Assembly: GCA_025093985.1 (NCBI GenBank)
Contig: JACAAK010000003.1
Span: 3,410,001 to 3,474,000 of the forward strand
Length of the DNA stretch: 64,000 nucleotides
From: Calvatia gigantea
Taxonomy: Eukaryota; Basidiomycota; Agaricomycetes; Agaricales; Lycoperdaceae
Reading direction: 5' to 3'
Part shown: piece after piece, positions 38,821 through 51,496 of the stretch
How the letters are laid out: each line of letters opens with the position of its first letter
How positions within the stretch are numbered: the first letter of the stretch is position 1
Position numbers and translations under genes: made by a program
The notes under the pieces: model-generated
What the model was told of the DNA's origin: nothing
The model's database searches: none
The model's input: the letters and a program-made list of their open reading frames with translations, nothing else

Positions 38821-41800
38821 ATGTCCTTATGGAAGATCGGGGTCGATGATGTATCCCCGGAAGAGCAGCAGTTTAAGGATAAACTTGCAAGCAAAGGTTA
38901 GGACTGTCTCATTTGCCTGTGGATATGGATTGACCATGTTTGGTACCAGACGGCCAAATTGCAGCACAACAAGCATTGTTGACGAGGCAGGAGCAGGAGC
39001 TTGAAGAAATCAAAGCATCTTTGAATGAGGCCCTTTTAAAGGTCAGCGTTCAAATGTCGTGCTCACAAACAACTGAACGTTGAAGGTCGACCAGCTTGGC
39101 TACAGAAAGCGAGCACACATTACACCTGGAGAAAGACCTCACCCAATACAAGGAGGACCTACGGAACGAAAAAAATACATCGCGCAATTTAGAAGCCTCC
39201 CTTGAAGTTGCGAATACTAAACTCAAAGCCGAGGTCGATGAGGCACGAAACCTTGAGGCTACCATCGAACGTCTTTCCGGCACTTCCAATAATCACAATG
39301 CTCGTGCTGTTAAACTCGAGCGCGATAAAACTGTTTTGGAAACCCGGGTTCATGAGCTCGAGTCGAATGTTCGCCAACTCGAGGCTGCCGCTCTTGCCAA
39401 TAGCCGTCGGGTTCCCTCTCGAACATCGTCGGCGCAGTTTAATGACCTCAGAATTCGGCGGCTGGAAAACGAGTTGAACGAGTTGCGAGAAAATTTACTT
39501 GAGAAGGACAACGATTTGAACACTCTGCGGGAGAAGTTGACACACGCCCAGGGCGAATCGTTGCGGGTGGGTAATGAGGCCATGGCGAAGGAAACAAAGG
39601 TCAGGACTCAGCTTGAGGAGATACGGTCGCTTCTGCAGGAGAAGGACGAGGAGTTGGAGTTTTATAGGGCCCAACAGGGAAATACGGGACGAGAAGAGGA
39701 ACTGTTGCAAAGGATAGAAGAGGACGAGGCGAAGATAGAAGCACTGGAGGTGATGCTCAAACAATCCAATGACGCGAAAAGGTTGAAGGAGAAGCTCAGG
39801 AACGTTGAACAGCGTCTAAAGACGGAGACAGAGAGAATGATAGATCTCGAGTCTCAGAACATTGACCTTGTTCGAGACCGAGAGGAAATGATGAATGAAT
39901 TAGAGGATATGCAGAACAAGCTACGTGTGTTGGAAGGATATTTGGAGGAGAAGCAGGAGCAAATCGAGAGTATGACGCGGGAACGGTGGGTTTTTCTCCC
40001 TCTTTAATCCTGTTGACGTTGACCTGGTATTAGGTCTCATTTGATGCCAGCTGTCGCCGGGCAGGAGGCAAATTCATCCCATACAGGTGATATTGTTAGC
40101 TCCGGTTCAGCTGAGAATATAGATGTTGGCCATGTCGCAAAACTTCTTGAGGCCATAGCGCGACTGAGATGTGAGCGGAATGACCTCCGCCGAAATCTGG
40201 AGTTTTTGGAGACGGAGCACAAGTTCGTGGTTGAGGCAATTGAGAAGCGCCTGAGCGAAGCTCCCACCCCTCCACCAACTCGGGTCACCCCACAAAAAGA
40301 ATCACGCGCTCAATCCACCCAGCTTGTTCTATCCGATGCGTATCCCCAGCCGAGGGACTGTGACGCGCAACGCCTGGGGCGTTCTGCCGCTGCGTTTGCA
40401 ATCCTCTTCATGCATTCCCAAGCTCAGCTTGAGCAATATGATCAAACCCTTTTGGGTAGTATGGAACGCGAACAACATGACAAGGGGCAGGCGGAAGCTG
40501 AGGTGGAGAGGTCTTTGGCTCTAGAACTACAAATTGATCAAATTGCGCACCAACTTCAAGAATCGGAAGAGAAAGGGAAGGATTTGGGAACCAGGCTCGA
40601 AATTACAGCTATTGACCTCGAGGCTATGACAAGGCAACGGGATGATATCCTGTTGCAGCTAGAGACGAAGGGTACGGAATGGGAAGATGTAAAGTCATCG
40701 CGGAGGGCCTTGCAAGACAATTTGGAGGAGGTCGAGACCCGCCTCGAGGAGGTGTCGAGGGCTCTTGATGCCGTCGAATCCGAACGTGACTCTCTCGCTC
40801 TCCAAGTCACCAACTTGACAGCAGAACTGCACGCTACTCAAGACGAACTAGCAAGTGCCGAGAGCCGCTATGGCAGCTCTCCAATCCCACCAACTTTCCA
40901 GTTTGAGCTCGGGCGAAGCCAGCCGCGCATTACGCGAGCAAATTGAGCAGCTCGAAGCCCGTGTGATACGTCGCACCGAGCAGATTGGTATTCATCAACA
41001 TGATATTCGCCGCCTCGAGACCAACCTCAAATTGCAGGAGGAGCGGTTAGGGGAGATGACAATGGAGCTGGAAGTCCTTGCAACCCAGAAAGAAGCAATG
41101 TTGGAAGACTGTGCTGATGCGAGGGAAGCCAGAGACGAAGCCTTGTCACAAGTCGAGACTTTGGAAGTGGAGTTGGAAACTCTTGAATCGAAACTTGCTG
41201 ACAACGATGAAGTCCTCAACAACCTCATTTGCTTACTCATTCAAACCGCAACCCACGCCAGATCCTCTGCTCAGCAGTACCAATCGCGGGTCGTTGGGTT
41301 GAAGGCGAAACTCAATGATTCTCGGGTGGCCGATGATATGTTGAAGGCTTATCCGGTTAACATTCAAACCTCCCAGACTGAGGATCTCCGACAGATGACA
41401 GTTGCACTCGCCATTACTCAACTCCGATTCAACAAGATCAGTGCTCGCGTTCGAGCTTTAACTGAGGACAAGGTCGGTCCTGTCCGTGACCTCGTACACC
41501 TCGGAGAGGGGGTAGAAGCAGATGAGGGATGCTCGAAACAGGGGTTGGTCGTTTCGCCCCATAATCCTTCGACTTCGGGCGCCGAACTTGCGATTCCGTT
41601 ATCTGAATATCGGGTTGAAATTGACCGACTCAAAGAAGCCGTCTCCGAGATCAGAGCCGAAAAAGAGACCTTGCAACAACAGCTTGCGCAATCAGGAGCC
41701 GAATTGCAGAAAATCCAAGAGGAGAAGGAACACCTTGTCCTCGAACAAGGAAATGCCAAGTCCGAACTGATCCAACTACACAAGGAAGAGATTCAGAACC

Positions 41801-43719
41801 TTCAGGAGCATCTGTCGACGGTTGCAACTACGTTGGAGGAGGTGCGCGCGAGTCGGGTTACCTTGGAACAAGACCATGCAGAGGCTTTATCGGAAACTCG
41901 ATCCAAAGTCGAGGAACTTACGGCCCAAACGGCGGCCCTTACTGAAGAGATTTCACAACTTTCCTTGTCATTAGAGGATTTGCAGGCGGAGAAGGAGAAG
42001 GCGTTACAAGATTACGAAACGCTTCGCGCCGAAAACCAAGGTATTTTGATGGAGAGGGCGAAAATCGAGAAAGATTTGGCGATCACCAACGAACAGCTCT
42101 CCAAGGAAGTCGTCCAGCTGCGTAAGGAACGGGAATCAACGATGTTGGACATCACAACGCAGGCACACCAACGCCAGCAAGAACTAGAATCTCAGAAAAC
42201 CGAACTGCAGTCCAAAGTTGATGAGCTGTCAAGCATGATGGAGAGCTTGACGCAGGAAATACAACGCCTAACCCAGGAACTCGGCCAAGAAAGACAACGA
42301 GTGCGGGATAACGAGGATGGACATGTTGCGGAGATCCAGTTGTTGTCGGGCGAGCGAGATGCTGCACAGTCCAATGTTTCAACATTACAGTATGATATCG
42401 CGGAGCTTCGGAGTGCAACTCAACACTTAGAGAACGCCTTGGCTAAGAGCGAGGGAGAGAAGGACCGTCTGCAGGAGAACATCACAAGCCTGGAGGCACA
42501 GGTTCAGAAATCACTCTCATACACACATTCCCTTGAACGACAAATCCAAGATGGGTCAGTACTGTCCATCTCCTATAGCAGCTCCGTTAGCCTTATTGTA
42601 ACTTTTTTTAACAGCGAACGGGTTTCGACTACCCTGAAAACAGATCTCAGTAACACTCAGCTGGAACTCACCCGGGCAGAAAAGGCGGCTAAAGCTGCAG
42701 AAATGCAGATCAATGTTCTGAACAGCCGTCTCAGTAAACTTCAGGACAAGCTCGCGTCTCTTGAACCACGACGTAATCTCGAAGAGGCACTAGCAGGCCT
42801 TGAAGAGAAGAACAATGAAATGGAGGAGTTGTTAAAAGCCAAATGTGCTGAGATCGAGGAGAACGATGATCGCGCATTGGAGTAAGTCCGCTTTCAACCA
42901 AGAACCAAATAGTGGCTAAAATATTGCAGGATATTGAAAGAGAATAAAAAATTGTCAAACAAAGTGGAGGTATTAACAAGGAAGGTGCAGAATCTGCAAA
43001 CAAAACTTGTGGCAGCAAAGGCCGCTGTTGCGAACGCTAAACCTGTTGCGGAGGTGGTACTAGTGCCACCCAAAGCCTCACCCGCACCCCCGGCCCAGCT
43101 GCTTGAGGCAGAGGTACAAACCACTCGCCGTCGATCCTCCCCCCTTTCCACCGGCACTGAAAGGTTTCCAGTTCCCGAGAAGATGCCCATTACGTCGGCT
43201 TCCAAGCCACGAGCATCACAGATTGTCTCAGGTCCACCCACCCTTCGTCCAGAGACCTTTGAAGGGAAGTTGGCACCTGTACCTGTTTTCAAGCCTCGTC
43301 CACCTGAGCAACCTCAGCAGGACCTGGGACCTCCACCCTCCGTGGTTGGAGTGAAACGACGTACGCCAGATGATTTCGAGGCCTGCGAGGCGATACCTCC
43401 GCAGGGATTCACCGCCGACAGTCTTCCAAGCAGGGAAAATGAAACCACGGCACCCAGAGTCCGCAAAATGCCCAACAACCTGCATTCCGGGTTCACTCCA
43501 AAGCGCAACAAAGTTCTCTCATCTCCGAAACGTCAATCCGCCATGGTACGCTCGGCCCCTTTAATCCAGGATGTGACAAATAGTCCACGGAGCAGTGTAC
43601 CTCTTGATGCAAAACAGTCGAAACGAAGTTGGCTGGGGAAGATACGTAGCACGTCATCGCAGGGTCCAGTCAAACCAGTGTCTCGCCAGGTCTTTACACA
43701 TATGGGCCAGACCCAATAA
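38821..43719 (+). CDS. Giant coiled-coil protein, unassigned
   Basis: A protein of roughly 1,500 residues, almost entirely heptad-repeat coiled coil (Glu/Gln/Leu/Lys rich) from residue 20 to about 1,280. A Pro-rich and basic C-terminal tail with many Ser-Pro sites follows. It starts MSLWKIGVDDVSPEEQQFKD at ATG 38821 and ends FTHMGQTQ at 43719. There is no motor, FHA, PH or kinase domain, so it resembles a structural or tethering protein (spindle-pole, Golgi or nuclear-pore type) only in general form. Introns at about 38899-38949, 39987-40033, 42554-42614 and 42883-42928 are clear. The join near 39043-39090 needs a 39-nt intron or an indel. At 40866-40869 one extra base separates ELASAESR from MAALQSHQLSSL. 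Confidence 0.72.
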
Positions 43720-44116
43720 GTAGGCAGCGTTAGTTTGGTTATTTTAGTTAAAATATTGGGTCGGACTCGAACCTCGCACTACCTACCTTTCGCATTTTTG
43801 CACTGTACAGTACCACATTTCTTGGCTACTCACGCACTATTTATAATTTATTCGAACATAGAATGTAATAAGGTCGTAGAGTGTTCGGTCATCGGGCAAC
43901 TAAGGGTACATGTCCAGCAGGGGCCGGCGTTGGTGCAGGTCCTGTGTTTGAAATTTGAAATTTGAAACCTGAAGTTTTGAAGCTTCAAGCTTTGAAGCTT
44001 GAAGGCTTAAAGTTCGAAGTTCGAAATTCTTGATCAGATCTCAGACGCTCCAAGCCATCATTTGCCTTCCTGCTTCTTACCGCAATCTCCTCCGCCTCAG
44101 GACAAGGAATTTTCAG
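43720..44116. promoter_or_regulatory. Promoter region of the Sro7 homologue with TTGAA-type repeats
   Basis: A 397-bp intergenic region. At 43947-44029 imperfect short repeats of TTTGAAA/TTGAAGC/TTCGAAG run head-to-tail and include inverted TTCAAGC. This gives many possible small hairpins just upstream of the ATG at 44117. Function unknown. It may be part of the 5' leader. Confidence 0.5.
43947..44029. repeat. Imperfect TTGAA/TTCAA short tandem repeats
   Basis: Ten or so units of 7-9 bp built on TTGAA, two of them in inverted orientation (GAAGCTTC palindromes). Confidence 0.75.
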
Positions 44117-47100
44117 ATGTTTTTCAAACACGACGACCACTCTAGATATGCCGACCTATCTGTGTTTGTGCGAGACCTATCAGAATGGAAAATCGGGGCG
44201 CTAAGGGAATTCGAATTCCCGCTCGACACCAGCGCCATCGCTTTCAACCCTGTTTCCAGCCTCCTCGCCGTGGGTGGGTGGCACTTGTGTTAGGTTGTTT
44301 CTGTCTCTAAATGCCGAAAAGGCACTGGTGGTGGGATGATCCATCTCCATGGTGGGCCAGGCGTCGAAACCAGACTTCTGCTCCCAGAAGCTATTTCCGT
44401 GCGATTTCTCCAATTTGGTATCCCTACAGACAGGCTGGTTTGTCTTGGTAAGGGCGTGCTTCGTCAAAGAACTACCACCTGAGACCCCCCCCCTCCCCAG
44501 ACAGCAGGCACCAGTTGCATATATGGGATCTTTCGCCACTGGGGTCTCCCAAACACATGGCCATGGTTCGTTGGGATCCCGTAACGTATGAATCCCTATT
44601 TCCTCTCGGCCCAGTTGCACTGAATAGATGCCTAGGTTTATGGTCCTTTCTCCGTCTCACAATCATGTCAGTATCCGGCTCATAGTGCAGAGTCAAATCA
44701 CAAAACGGGGAACTAGATATTCCTTGCCATGAGTAACGGTGAAATAAGGACTTATGACCTTGCTTGCATGCGGGAATCACCTTACATCATTCCAAATTCC
44801 TGGCGGTTTTATGAGGAGCAAATGCTGAGATCAGGAGCTGTCCCAGTAATATCTCAGTATGTGTTCGTCCAGTGTGGTCTCATCTCTTTCATGCTCACTG
44901 ACGCGAATACAGAGGACACCGGCTCGTTGAGTTGCTCCCTCATCCCCGGAACTTGAATCTTTTATTTGTCGCGTATGAAGGTGAGCATTAGCGAGTATCA
45001 CTTTAATTCGTTTGCGTGATTCAGTCCACCGAAGGGGGGGTTGTATTGCTGGACTTGGTAAGTAAGTTAGAACATTTTACTAGGAGCTTGCCGAAGGATA
45101 TGGCTACGTAGAAAGAACACGGTACTGTCCGCGCATTCGAATTAGTGCTTTCCTCTGGTGCTTCTGGTGGTATAGAATCCGACTCTCAGGTAAGACTTGA
45201 GGGTATGAGCTTGTCACGTTTGTTGACCCCAAATTCAGGGTGCATCGTTACCACCCCGACGGTCTCCAGTAACTGGCATTTCCATCCATCCTTCCGGCCA
45301 CTTCTTCGCCGCAGGGCACGCTGACGGGACCATTGCTTTTTGGGCCGTCGAGGACGCCGGTCAGCCACTTCTCGTCCGAACGTTGGATAGCACGGATGTC
45401 AACAACGTCGATGTGGAAGTACCCGAGGCTCGTCTTAGTGATGCGACGACTCACAGACCTCCAGCTCGAGAACCCATCTTCAAACTGTCCTGGAGTGGAT
45501 TTCTCAATTCCGAAGACCCTCGTGGAGGAGACACCGTCTTGACAGTATTGGGTGGTTTCGGAGAAGAAAATGTGTTCGGACTGACCGTCCTCTTATTTCC
45601 CCCATTCAACCCAGGGGATCCCCCAGCGATCTCTCCCTCGGCGGCGCAAGATAGGCTTGACCCTTTCATGGCTACTGCGATGCGACGGTCTCTCGACGAA
45701 CGTTGTCGTTTCACGTACTCGACCAATGGCCCCGTGCAGGACTTCTGTCTGATTCCTCGTGACAATCCTCACTTCAATTATACCTATGATCCTTATGCTA
45801 TCTTGATATTGGTGGATGCCGGACAAAATGCAAGGATACTAGAATCACGAGAGTTCCCACCACCTTTTTTCACCCCACTGGGAGATCAACTCACGTCGGA
45901 GTCTGCAGCACAAGACGAGGAGAATCTCCGCGATCTGACCGCCACCCTAAAATCTTTATCAACGACCGGACATCCACAACTCGTCGGTCTACCATTTGAA
46001 CTAAGTGGTAACAATTTTTCCGTGGATACCCACCGGATGTTTGTTCTTTCCAAGGAAGTGCATTTGGAGTTAACGAAGGGTACCGAGACACCTAATAAGC
46101 GGCCCAAGGTTCAATTATCAGGTGGTACGGCGGACATAGAATCTTACGAAGGAAAAACCTCGAAAGTGAGTCTGTCCTGTACAATCCAAAATATTCGCAT
46201 ACGCATCAAGTCGCTTTCCAGTACCAACCACACCGTATTCTTGTTGTTCCCAGCCGGAACTTGACAATTAGCTTCTTCGACATGAGCAACCAACTTCTCC
46301 AGGGGGATTCCCCCTTACGACATGATTTCCCGGAAGCCATCGATGCTCTTGAAATTGATTTACAGCCTGCGCTGGACATCCTTGACAGTGAGCAGGCTGC
46401 CAACGAAGCGCACCATCCGATAAGGACCATTCTCTCTGTGCACCTTGCAATTGAGACCACAGAATTTGTCATCGCCTTGTCCACTGGAGAAATTCTTGTT
46501 TACCGTCCGAGGTCTGCCCAGGCGACTCGGCCAATTAGTGGGATCCAAGCGAAGCAGCTAAGGAATTTGAGCTACGTCACCACAGAATCTTGGAGGAGGC
46601 TTTCTCCGTATTTCGCGCTCCGGGTCCCCGAAAGGGGACCAATACAGGCTGTTTCTATCTCAGAAATTGGTGAGGTGATCGGTAACCCCTTGGTCCGAAG
46701 TCACTGATACCTCGGAAGGGTTTCTCGCAGCCTCTCTTGCCGACGGGTCATTGTTTATCGTTGACATGCGAGGTCCAACTATCCTACATGGACCCATAGA
46801 GTTAGGAGACGGGCCGTCGAGGTCGGCGGGGCGTGCTTCCACCCTGTATAGTCATACGGAAACCATAAATGGAGTCGCCAACCTTACTTGGACTATTAGC
46901 GGTCTGGATAAAGGCAAGTGCCTTGAGTTGCCGTAATTAATTTATTCACTCATCATCGTAGACCCGAAAGCACGTATACGCCTGGTCGCCGTCAGAACGT
47001 CCGGCAATATGGAGGCCTACACAGTCACCCAATCTGGCTCGGGATATATTCTCGAGGGCCCAATTTCTTTGGGCAAAGTACCAGCCTCATCCTCTTCGTG

Positions 47101-48226
47101 ACGGAACTTTTGTAGTTACCAGCAAAACTGGTGCTTTTTGCAAGGCTGATAGAAGCCGCTTTGCAGCGATCTATCAGGCTGGCGATCAGATGAGCGAGCC
47201 CGTCGTCCTGGTGACTGCTAGTGCCGGAGGTGCAAGGAGCTTCGCCAATATCAATGGACAACGACTTGGAAAGGCGGATTGGAGCAACAAGTACGGAGAT
47301 GTAATCGGCGTACAGATCGTTGAAAGAATGGGTGGGTAAACTGGTTCGCCTTTGGCCACAGGGAGCCAACTCTTCGCACAGGGTCCAAAGTCTTCGTTGC
47401 TTATACAAACAAGAGTAGCCTTCACGTATACTCGTTGCCGCACCTCGAACATATACACACCATTCCCGCATCTTCTACACCCTTCAGGCATGTCTCCAGG
47501 AATACCCTCCTCGTCTCGAAGCTGACAAGTTTCCCTTCAGCTCTATCAGCATTGACGAAAATGGTGATTTCGTTAGGTTTTCAGACTCATCCATCCTTCG
47601 GATTGGTCCACTCGGCTACGTATGGGACGTTATTCAACTTCCGTCGTGCATGCGAATTGCCAGTCGTCGACTTTGTCAGCAACAAAGGCACTGTGCCTCC
47701 CCAGCCGCAGCCAGTTCCTATGGGCCCGCCATCTTTACTTGGTTCCTGGCTAAAGTTCAACCAGACGATGTCTGGCCAACAACTTGATGAATTATGTACG
47801 CGTCATCTGAGTCTAGAAGGACGTTTTTGTTTATACCTAATTTCAGTGGCCGGACCAGAGAGACCTTCACCAGTGAAACGCGCCCGCGACCAAACGCATG
47901 ACAATGCAGGAGATACTGTATCGGGATCTTCTCTTGTGGCTTCTGCATCCGCAATGCAATCGAACATTTACAATCAGTTGACATCGGCTCTTAGTGAACG
48001 AGGGTATGTTGGCTAGTCTCTATGAAAGCTTTGACGTACTAACGATTCCACAGGCAAATGCTAGGCGAGCTAGAAGAAAACTTCAAGGCGCTCGAACAGG
48101 GGAGCAAGGATATGGTCTCACAGGTAACGATTTCCGGTAATGACTCTGTTTTTGTTGTTGATTCCTCTGTTGCAGGCGAAACGATTAGCTGCAGAAAACA
48201 CCGCCAAATCTTGGTTTCGCTTTTGA
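44117..48226 (+). CDS. SRO7: Lethal giant larvae / Sro7 / tomosyn homologue
   Basis: A double WD40-propeller regulator of exocytic SNAREs at the plasma membrane. The start MFFKHDDHSRYADLSVFV fits the family. WD-like blades include HQLHIWDLSPLG, GEIRTYDLACM, NLLFVAYEGGVVLLDL and SGHFFAAGHADGTIAFW, then ISFFDMSNQLLQ and SLFIVDMRGPTI. The C-terminus SALSERGQMLGELEENFKAL to AKRLAAENTAKSWFRF is an R-SNARE-like segment as in tomosyn, with the zero-layer Arg apparently in SERGQ. About 1,000 residues from around seventeen exons. One intron (46914-46961) uses a GC donor. Two one-base frame breaks are evident: near 47090-47100 before RDGTFVVTSKTG, and an extra T in TTTT at 47577-47580 (DFVRF to QTHPSFGLVHSATYG). 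A third shift near 47485 is likely. Confidence 0.88.
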
Positions 48227-48874
48227 GCCTCCAGGGACCGCTGCAAGAAGCGGCAGAATGCAGAGCCAATGCCATTGTAAATCTAAGTCTTCTCTTCTTA
48301 AATGTTTCAGCCAGAACTTCTTCCACTCTTCGTTCAGCATTCCTAAAAACCTAATTCCCTTCGAGGTTATCTTCTCTGATTCCATCCTTTGAAGTGCCCC
48401 TTTACTCTGCTGGCATCGTCAGTGGGGGGGCAAATTCAGGCAACGTTGGTTCCGGATACGCAAATCAAATTCATAGGATCGGGCACCGACAGTGGGCTTT
48501 GGGCCGCAATAGTGCACGAAAAAATTTAGAGGCAGCCAATATTATTCATTAAACCTTCAGATGAGGACGACAAAGAAAGGAGTAGCCAGTATAGTCCTGA
48601 TGCAAGCAGTGCGTTCAGCGCAGCATCCAGGAGAATGAGCGGTTTTACTTCTTCAAGTGTTGTTATGGAGCAGTCCTTGTAGTCCTGTACGAGACGCTCT
48701 TTGTTTGACCGCCTCGTTAAGCTCGCCACATATTGCGTCGCAGAACTCAGGGTATTTTCAACTGATGGATGCCGTGAGACCACGCACGTGACCTGCGTGA
48801 CTTACCCAACTGCGCGAGGTCGTTGTCCGCTGTGCAGAGCTATATACCTTAATTCATCTTCTTTCTCTGCCACT
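48227..48874. other. Intergenic Sro7 homologue / GOS1
   Basis: 648 bp, no coding signal. It contains the 3' end of the Sro7 gene and the GOS1 promoter. A TATATA element at about 48841-48846 lies some 30 bp upstream of the GOS1 ATG. Confidence 0.45.
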
Positions 48875-49800
48875 ATGGCCGCATATGAGAGACTACACAG
48901 ACAGTGCCGGACACTAGAGAATCTTTTTGATTCAAAACTCACGACATATGCCCAACTGGCAGCTACCATTGCACAACCAAATCAAGATGTGGAAGCGACA
49001 GGGTCAAGTGAACGTTGGAAGGATTTAGAGCAGGAATTAGAGGACCTGTTATCTAAAGTATGGGTTCATATTTCTTGTTGTTCGGTAGCTGTTGATGGTG
49101 TATCATAGCTGGAAGAAATCAATGAGCAGTTGTCAACCATAGCGAATACTCCTGATACTCTTTCGCCTTCGATGCTTAGGACGATCCAACGGCACCGAGA
49201 GATATTCCAAGACAGTGCGCGAGAACTTAGACGAACGAAGGCCAGTGATTGCTTTCTATGTTACTCCCACTTATTCCTGATTTTTACTTCAGACCAATGT
49301 CCATGCAGCATTGGATAAAGCCAACCTGTTGACTGGTGTGCGGAACGACATTGAGTGCATCACTTTTCTCTATACTATTACCGGCAATGTCTAACATGGA
49401 TTAATAGTGCGTACAAGTCATCCACTGCAGATTCGTTGTTGGCGGAGAGGGGAAGGATAGATAACTCGCACCAAATGACGGACGAAGTCCTAGCGTGCGT
49501 CCCACTCTTCTCACAATTGTTGGTGCTCAAAGTCTGGTAGGCAAGCCTATGAAACTCGCTCCGAATTTTCTCGCCAGAGGACTGCTATCACCAATATAAA
49601 TGGCCGGATGGTTGGGGTCTTAAGTATGTCCATCTGTTTAGGGTGCTCAAATGCTAAAAACATATTACCATTCAGACAAAATGCCTGGCATTAACAATTT
49701 GGTTGCTATGATCAAGTCTAGGCGACGCCGAGATTCTATCATTCTAGGTGTTCTGATTGGAGTTTGCACCATTATCATACTCTCGTACCTCTGGAATTGA
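48875..49800 (+). CDS. GOS1: Golgi SNARE Gos1 (GOSR1, Qb)
   Basis: A tail-anchored SNARE for intra-Golgi and endosome-to-Golgi fusion. The N-terminal helices read AAYERLHRQCRTLENLFDSKL, followed by ELEDLLSKLEEINEQL. The conserved GOS28 block LDKANLLTGVRNDIDAYK and the Qb SNARE motif region (LLAERGRIDNSHQMTDEVLAQ to VGVLNKMPGINNLVAMI) come next. The tail is RRRRDSIILGVLIGVC then hydrophobic residues to LSYLWN. About 235 residues. Six short introns. The one near 49240 has a non-canonical donor (AAG|GCCAGT) if the family sequence TNVHAALDKAN is right. A canonical GT donor exists but gives a shorter, less conserved join. It converges with the TatD gene (about 200 bp). Confidence 0.92.
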
Positions 49801-50002
49801 TTGGACTGGTCGCTCATCCTCGTCGTACAAGTGCGAATGTGTGCCTTGTTGAACACTGGCGAAGTCGCCCACCATGGCCAATCCTAATAGATAATTGGCG
49901 GCCGCTTCCCGTAGATCTGGGGATTTTTCCGTATCTTGCACATACTGGATTCGCTTATTTATGCGGTACAGTAATTTTCGTTCGCACTTGTAATTAACAC
50001 TG

Positions 50003-51300
50003 TTATGAAGGAGGAGGACTCTGTTGGTCGGACTTTTTGTGATGCTTGGCTGATTTACGACCCGTGGGTGGAGGGTGGTTTCCATTGCGGAACTTGAACC
50101 AGTTCTGCTCCAGGCGGCGAACAGCACCCGATTCTTTTTCGTCTAGTGTGTCAGCCCAAGTCTTTTCTATGTGCCATTTCTTAATATCCGCCACATTCTC
50201 CAACATCTTCCAGGTCTGTGAAGTGCTCATGTTGATATCGTTATAGTCCGATTCGACCAGGATTCGGTCATCTGAGCAAGCTGTGATGAGTGCCTTGTAG
50301 CCCAGGTGTTTCTCATTGATGATCATGGAGAGTGAAAGAAAGACGTTGGTGTACTTGCTCTGACTCGCAATCAGTTTGTGGAGTGAAGAAGTAGCATTTT
50401 TAAGCCCACCTCAATGGCCTTCCAGGTTTCTTTGCTAAAACCGCAGCTGTGCATGTCTATGCTAATTCGATAGAATGCATCACCATGTTTCTTGTGTAGT
50501 CGATCCAGAAGATCAACGGTAGCCTGTTGTGACTTGACGCTATGGACACTGACATTACGACCAAGCTCAACTGCAACATCTAGCTGGGCTTCCAGGAGAG
50601 CCAATTGATGGTCGAGAGGGACGCTAAAGGGCGTGAGTTTGCGGGGTGTTGCATCAGAGTTGTAGGGGACATGGAATGAGCGGTCCAGTCCAACTTCGCC
50701 AACCATGGCATTGGGGAAATTGATGAGGTTCTGACGCAATTCATGTAGGACTACATCGAGCGCTCGTGGTTCCGGGAGATGAGGCAGGATGGCGTTGAAG
50801 GCTTCTCGGTGCTCCGAATTGACCGACGTCTGGGGGTCCAAGAAAAGGTGTTTGTAGTGGTCTTCTTTGGAGATCGTCAAGTCGGTCGTGATGGAATGGG
50901 AAAACCAAGGGTGGTAACCTACAACTCGCGTATCCAGGCGTCCGGACAAAGATACGCGATGTGAATGAGCAACGGTTCCCCCATACGGGGTTTGCCACGA
51001 GAATGACATACCGAAACAGGGTACGATCTTTGAGGGATGGGCGGTTGCCAGGTTCTGGACGAGAACCTGGTCTGATTGGCGAGTAGCCATTGCACAGACA
51101 GTGATTTGTAGCTGGTCCATTGATTCTGGCAAAATATGTAGTGCATCTGTCGGATGACAATGCACATCAACGACGTGCTGCAGAACGTCGTCTGGAGGCG
51201 GGTCGGTCATTCCGGCTCGGATTCCCTTGATCGGAGGCAACGGTATAATCAAAGGAGGATGAACACTTGGTTTGTAACCTTGGGTTGATGGATTAATCAT
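50003..51300 (-). CDS. scn1: TatD-family metal-dependent hydrolase (Cut9-interacting Scn1 type)
   Basis: A TIM-barrel amidohydrolase-fold protein related to TatD deoxyribonucleases and fission-yeast Scn1. Metal-binding motifs are visible: VDVHCHPTD near the N-terminus, GEVGLDRSF, NVSVHSVKSQ, SIDMHSCGFSKETW and ILVESDYND. It has two exons, with the intron near 50327-50410 joining the barrel half to SMIINEKHLGYKALITAC. The C-terminal tail is Lys/Pro-rich. The start is given as MINPSTQG (51300). MTDPPPDDVLQHVVDVH at 51210 is an alternative start that fits homologues at least as well. Substrate unknown: nuclease activity and a Cut9/APC link are family inferences only. It is head-to-head with TRM5 (196 bp). 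Confidence 0.88.
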
Positions 51301-51496
51301 TATGATTGTCCTGCATTATATGTGTTTTGGTCATGGAAGCACTTCTGTAAGTAGTGTGGACGGAGGAGCCCCTAAAACGAGGCCTCTGATTGGTGGGGAT
51401 TATTTGTTCGGTTTTGTTCCCCCATCCTTGACAGCAAACAATACCCATAACCTCGTTTCTCGAAAGGGGTTTCTTTAGTGGGTAACAGGACAGCGG
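51301..51496. promoter_or_regulatory. Bidirectional promoter scn1-like / TRM5
   Basis: 196 bp between divergent ATGs. No obvious TATA. It holds both leaders. Confidence 0.4.

Noticed and set aside
43755..43830. TCGGACTCGAACCTCGCA resembles the complement of a tRNA T-arm on the minus strand.
   Set aside because: The putative T-stem has two mismatches of five, and I found no matching acceptor, anticodon or D-arm within 75 bases.
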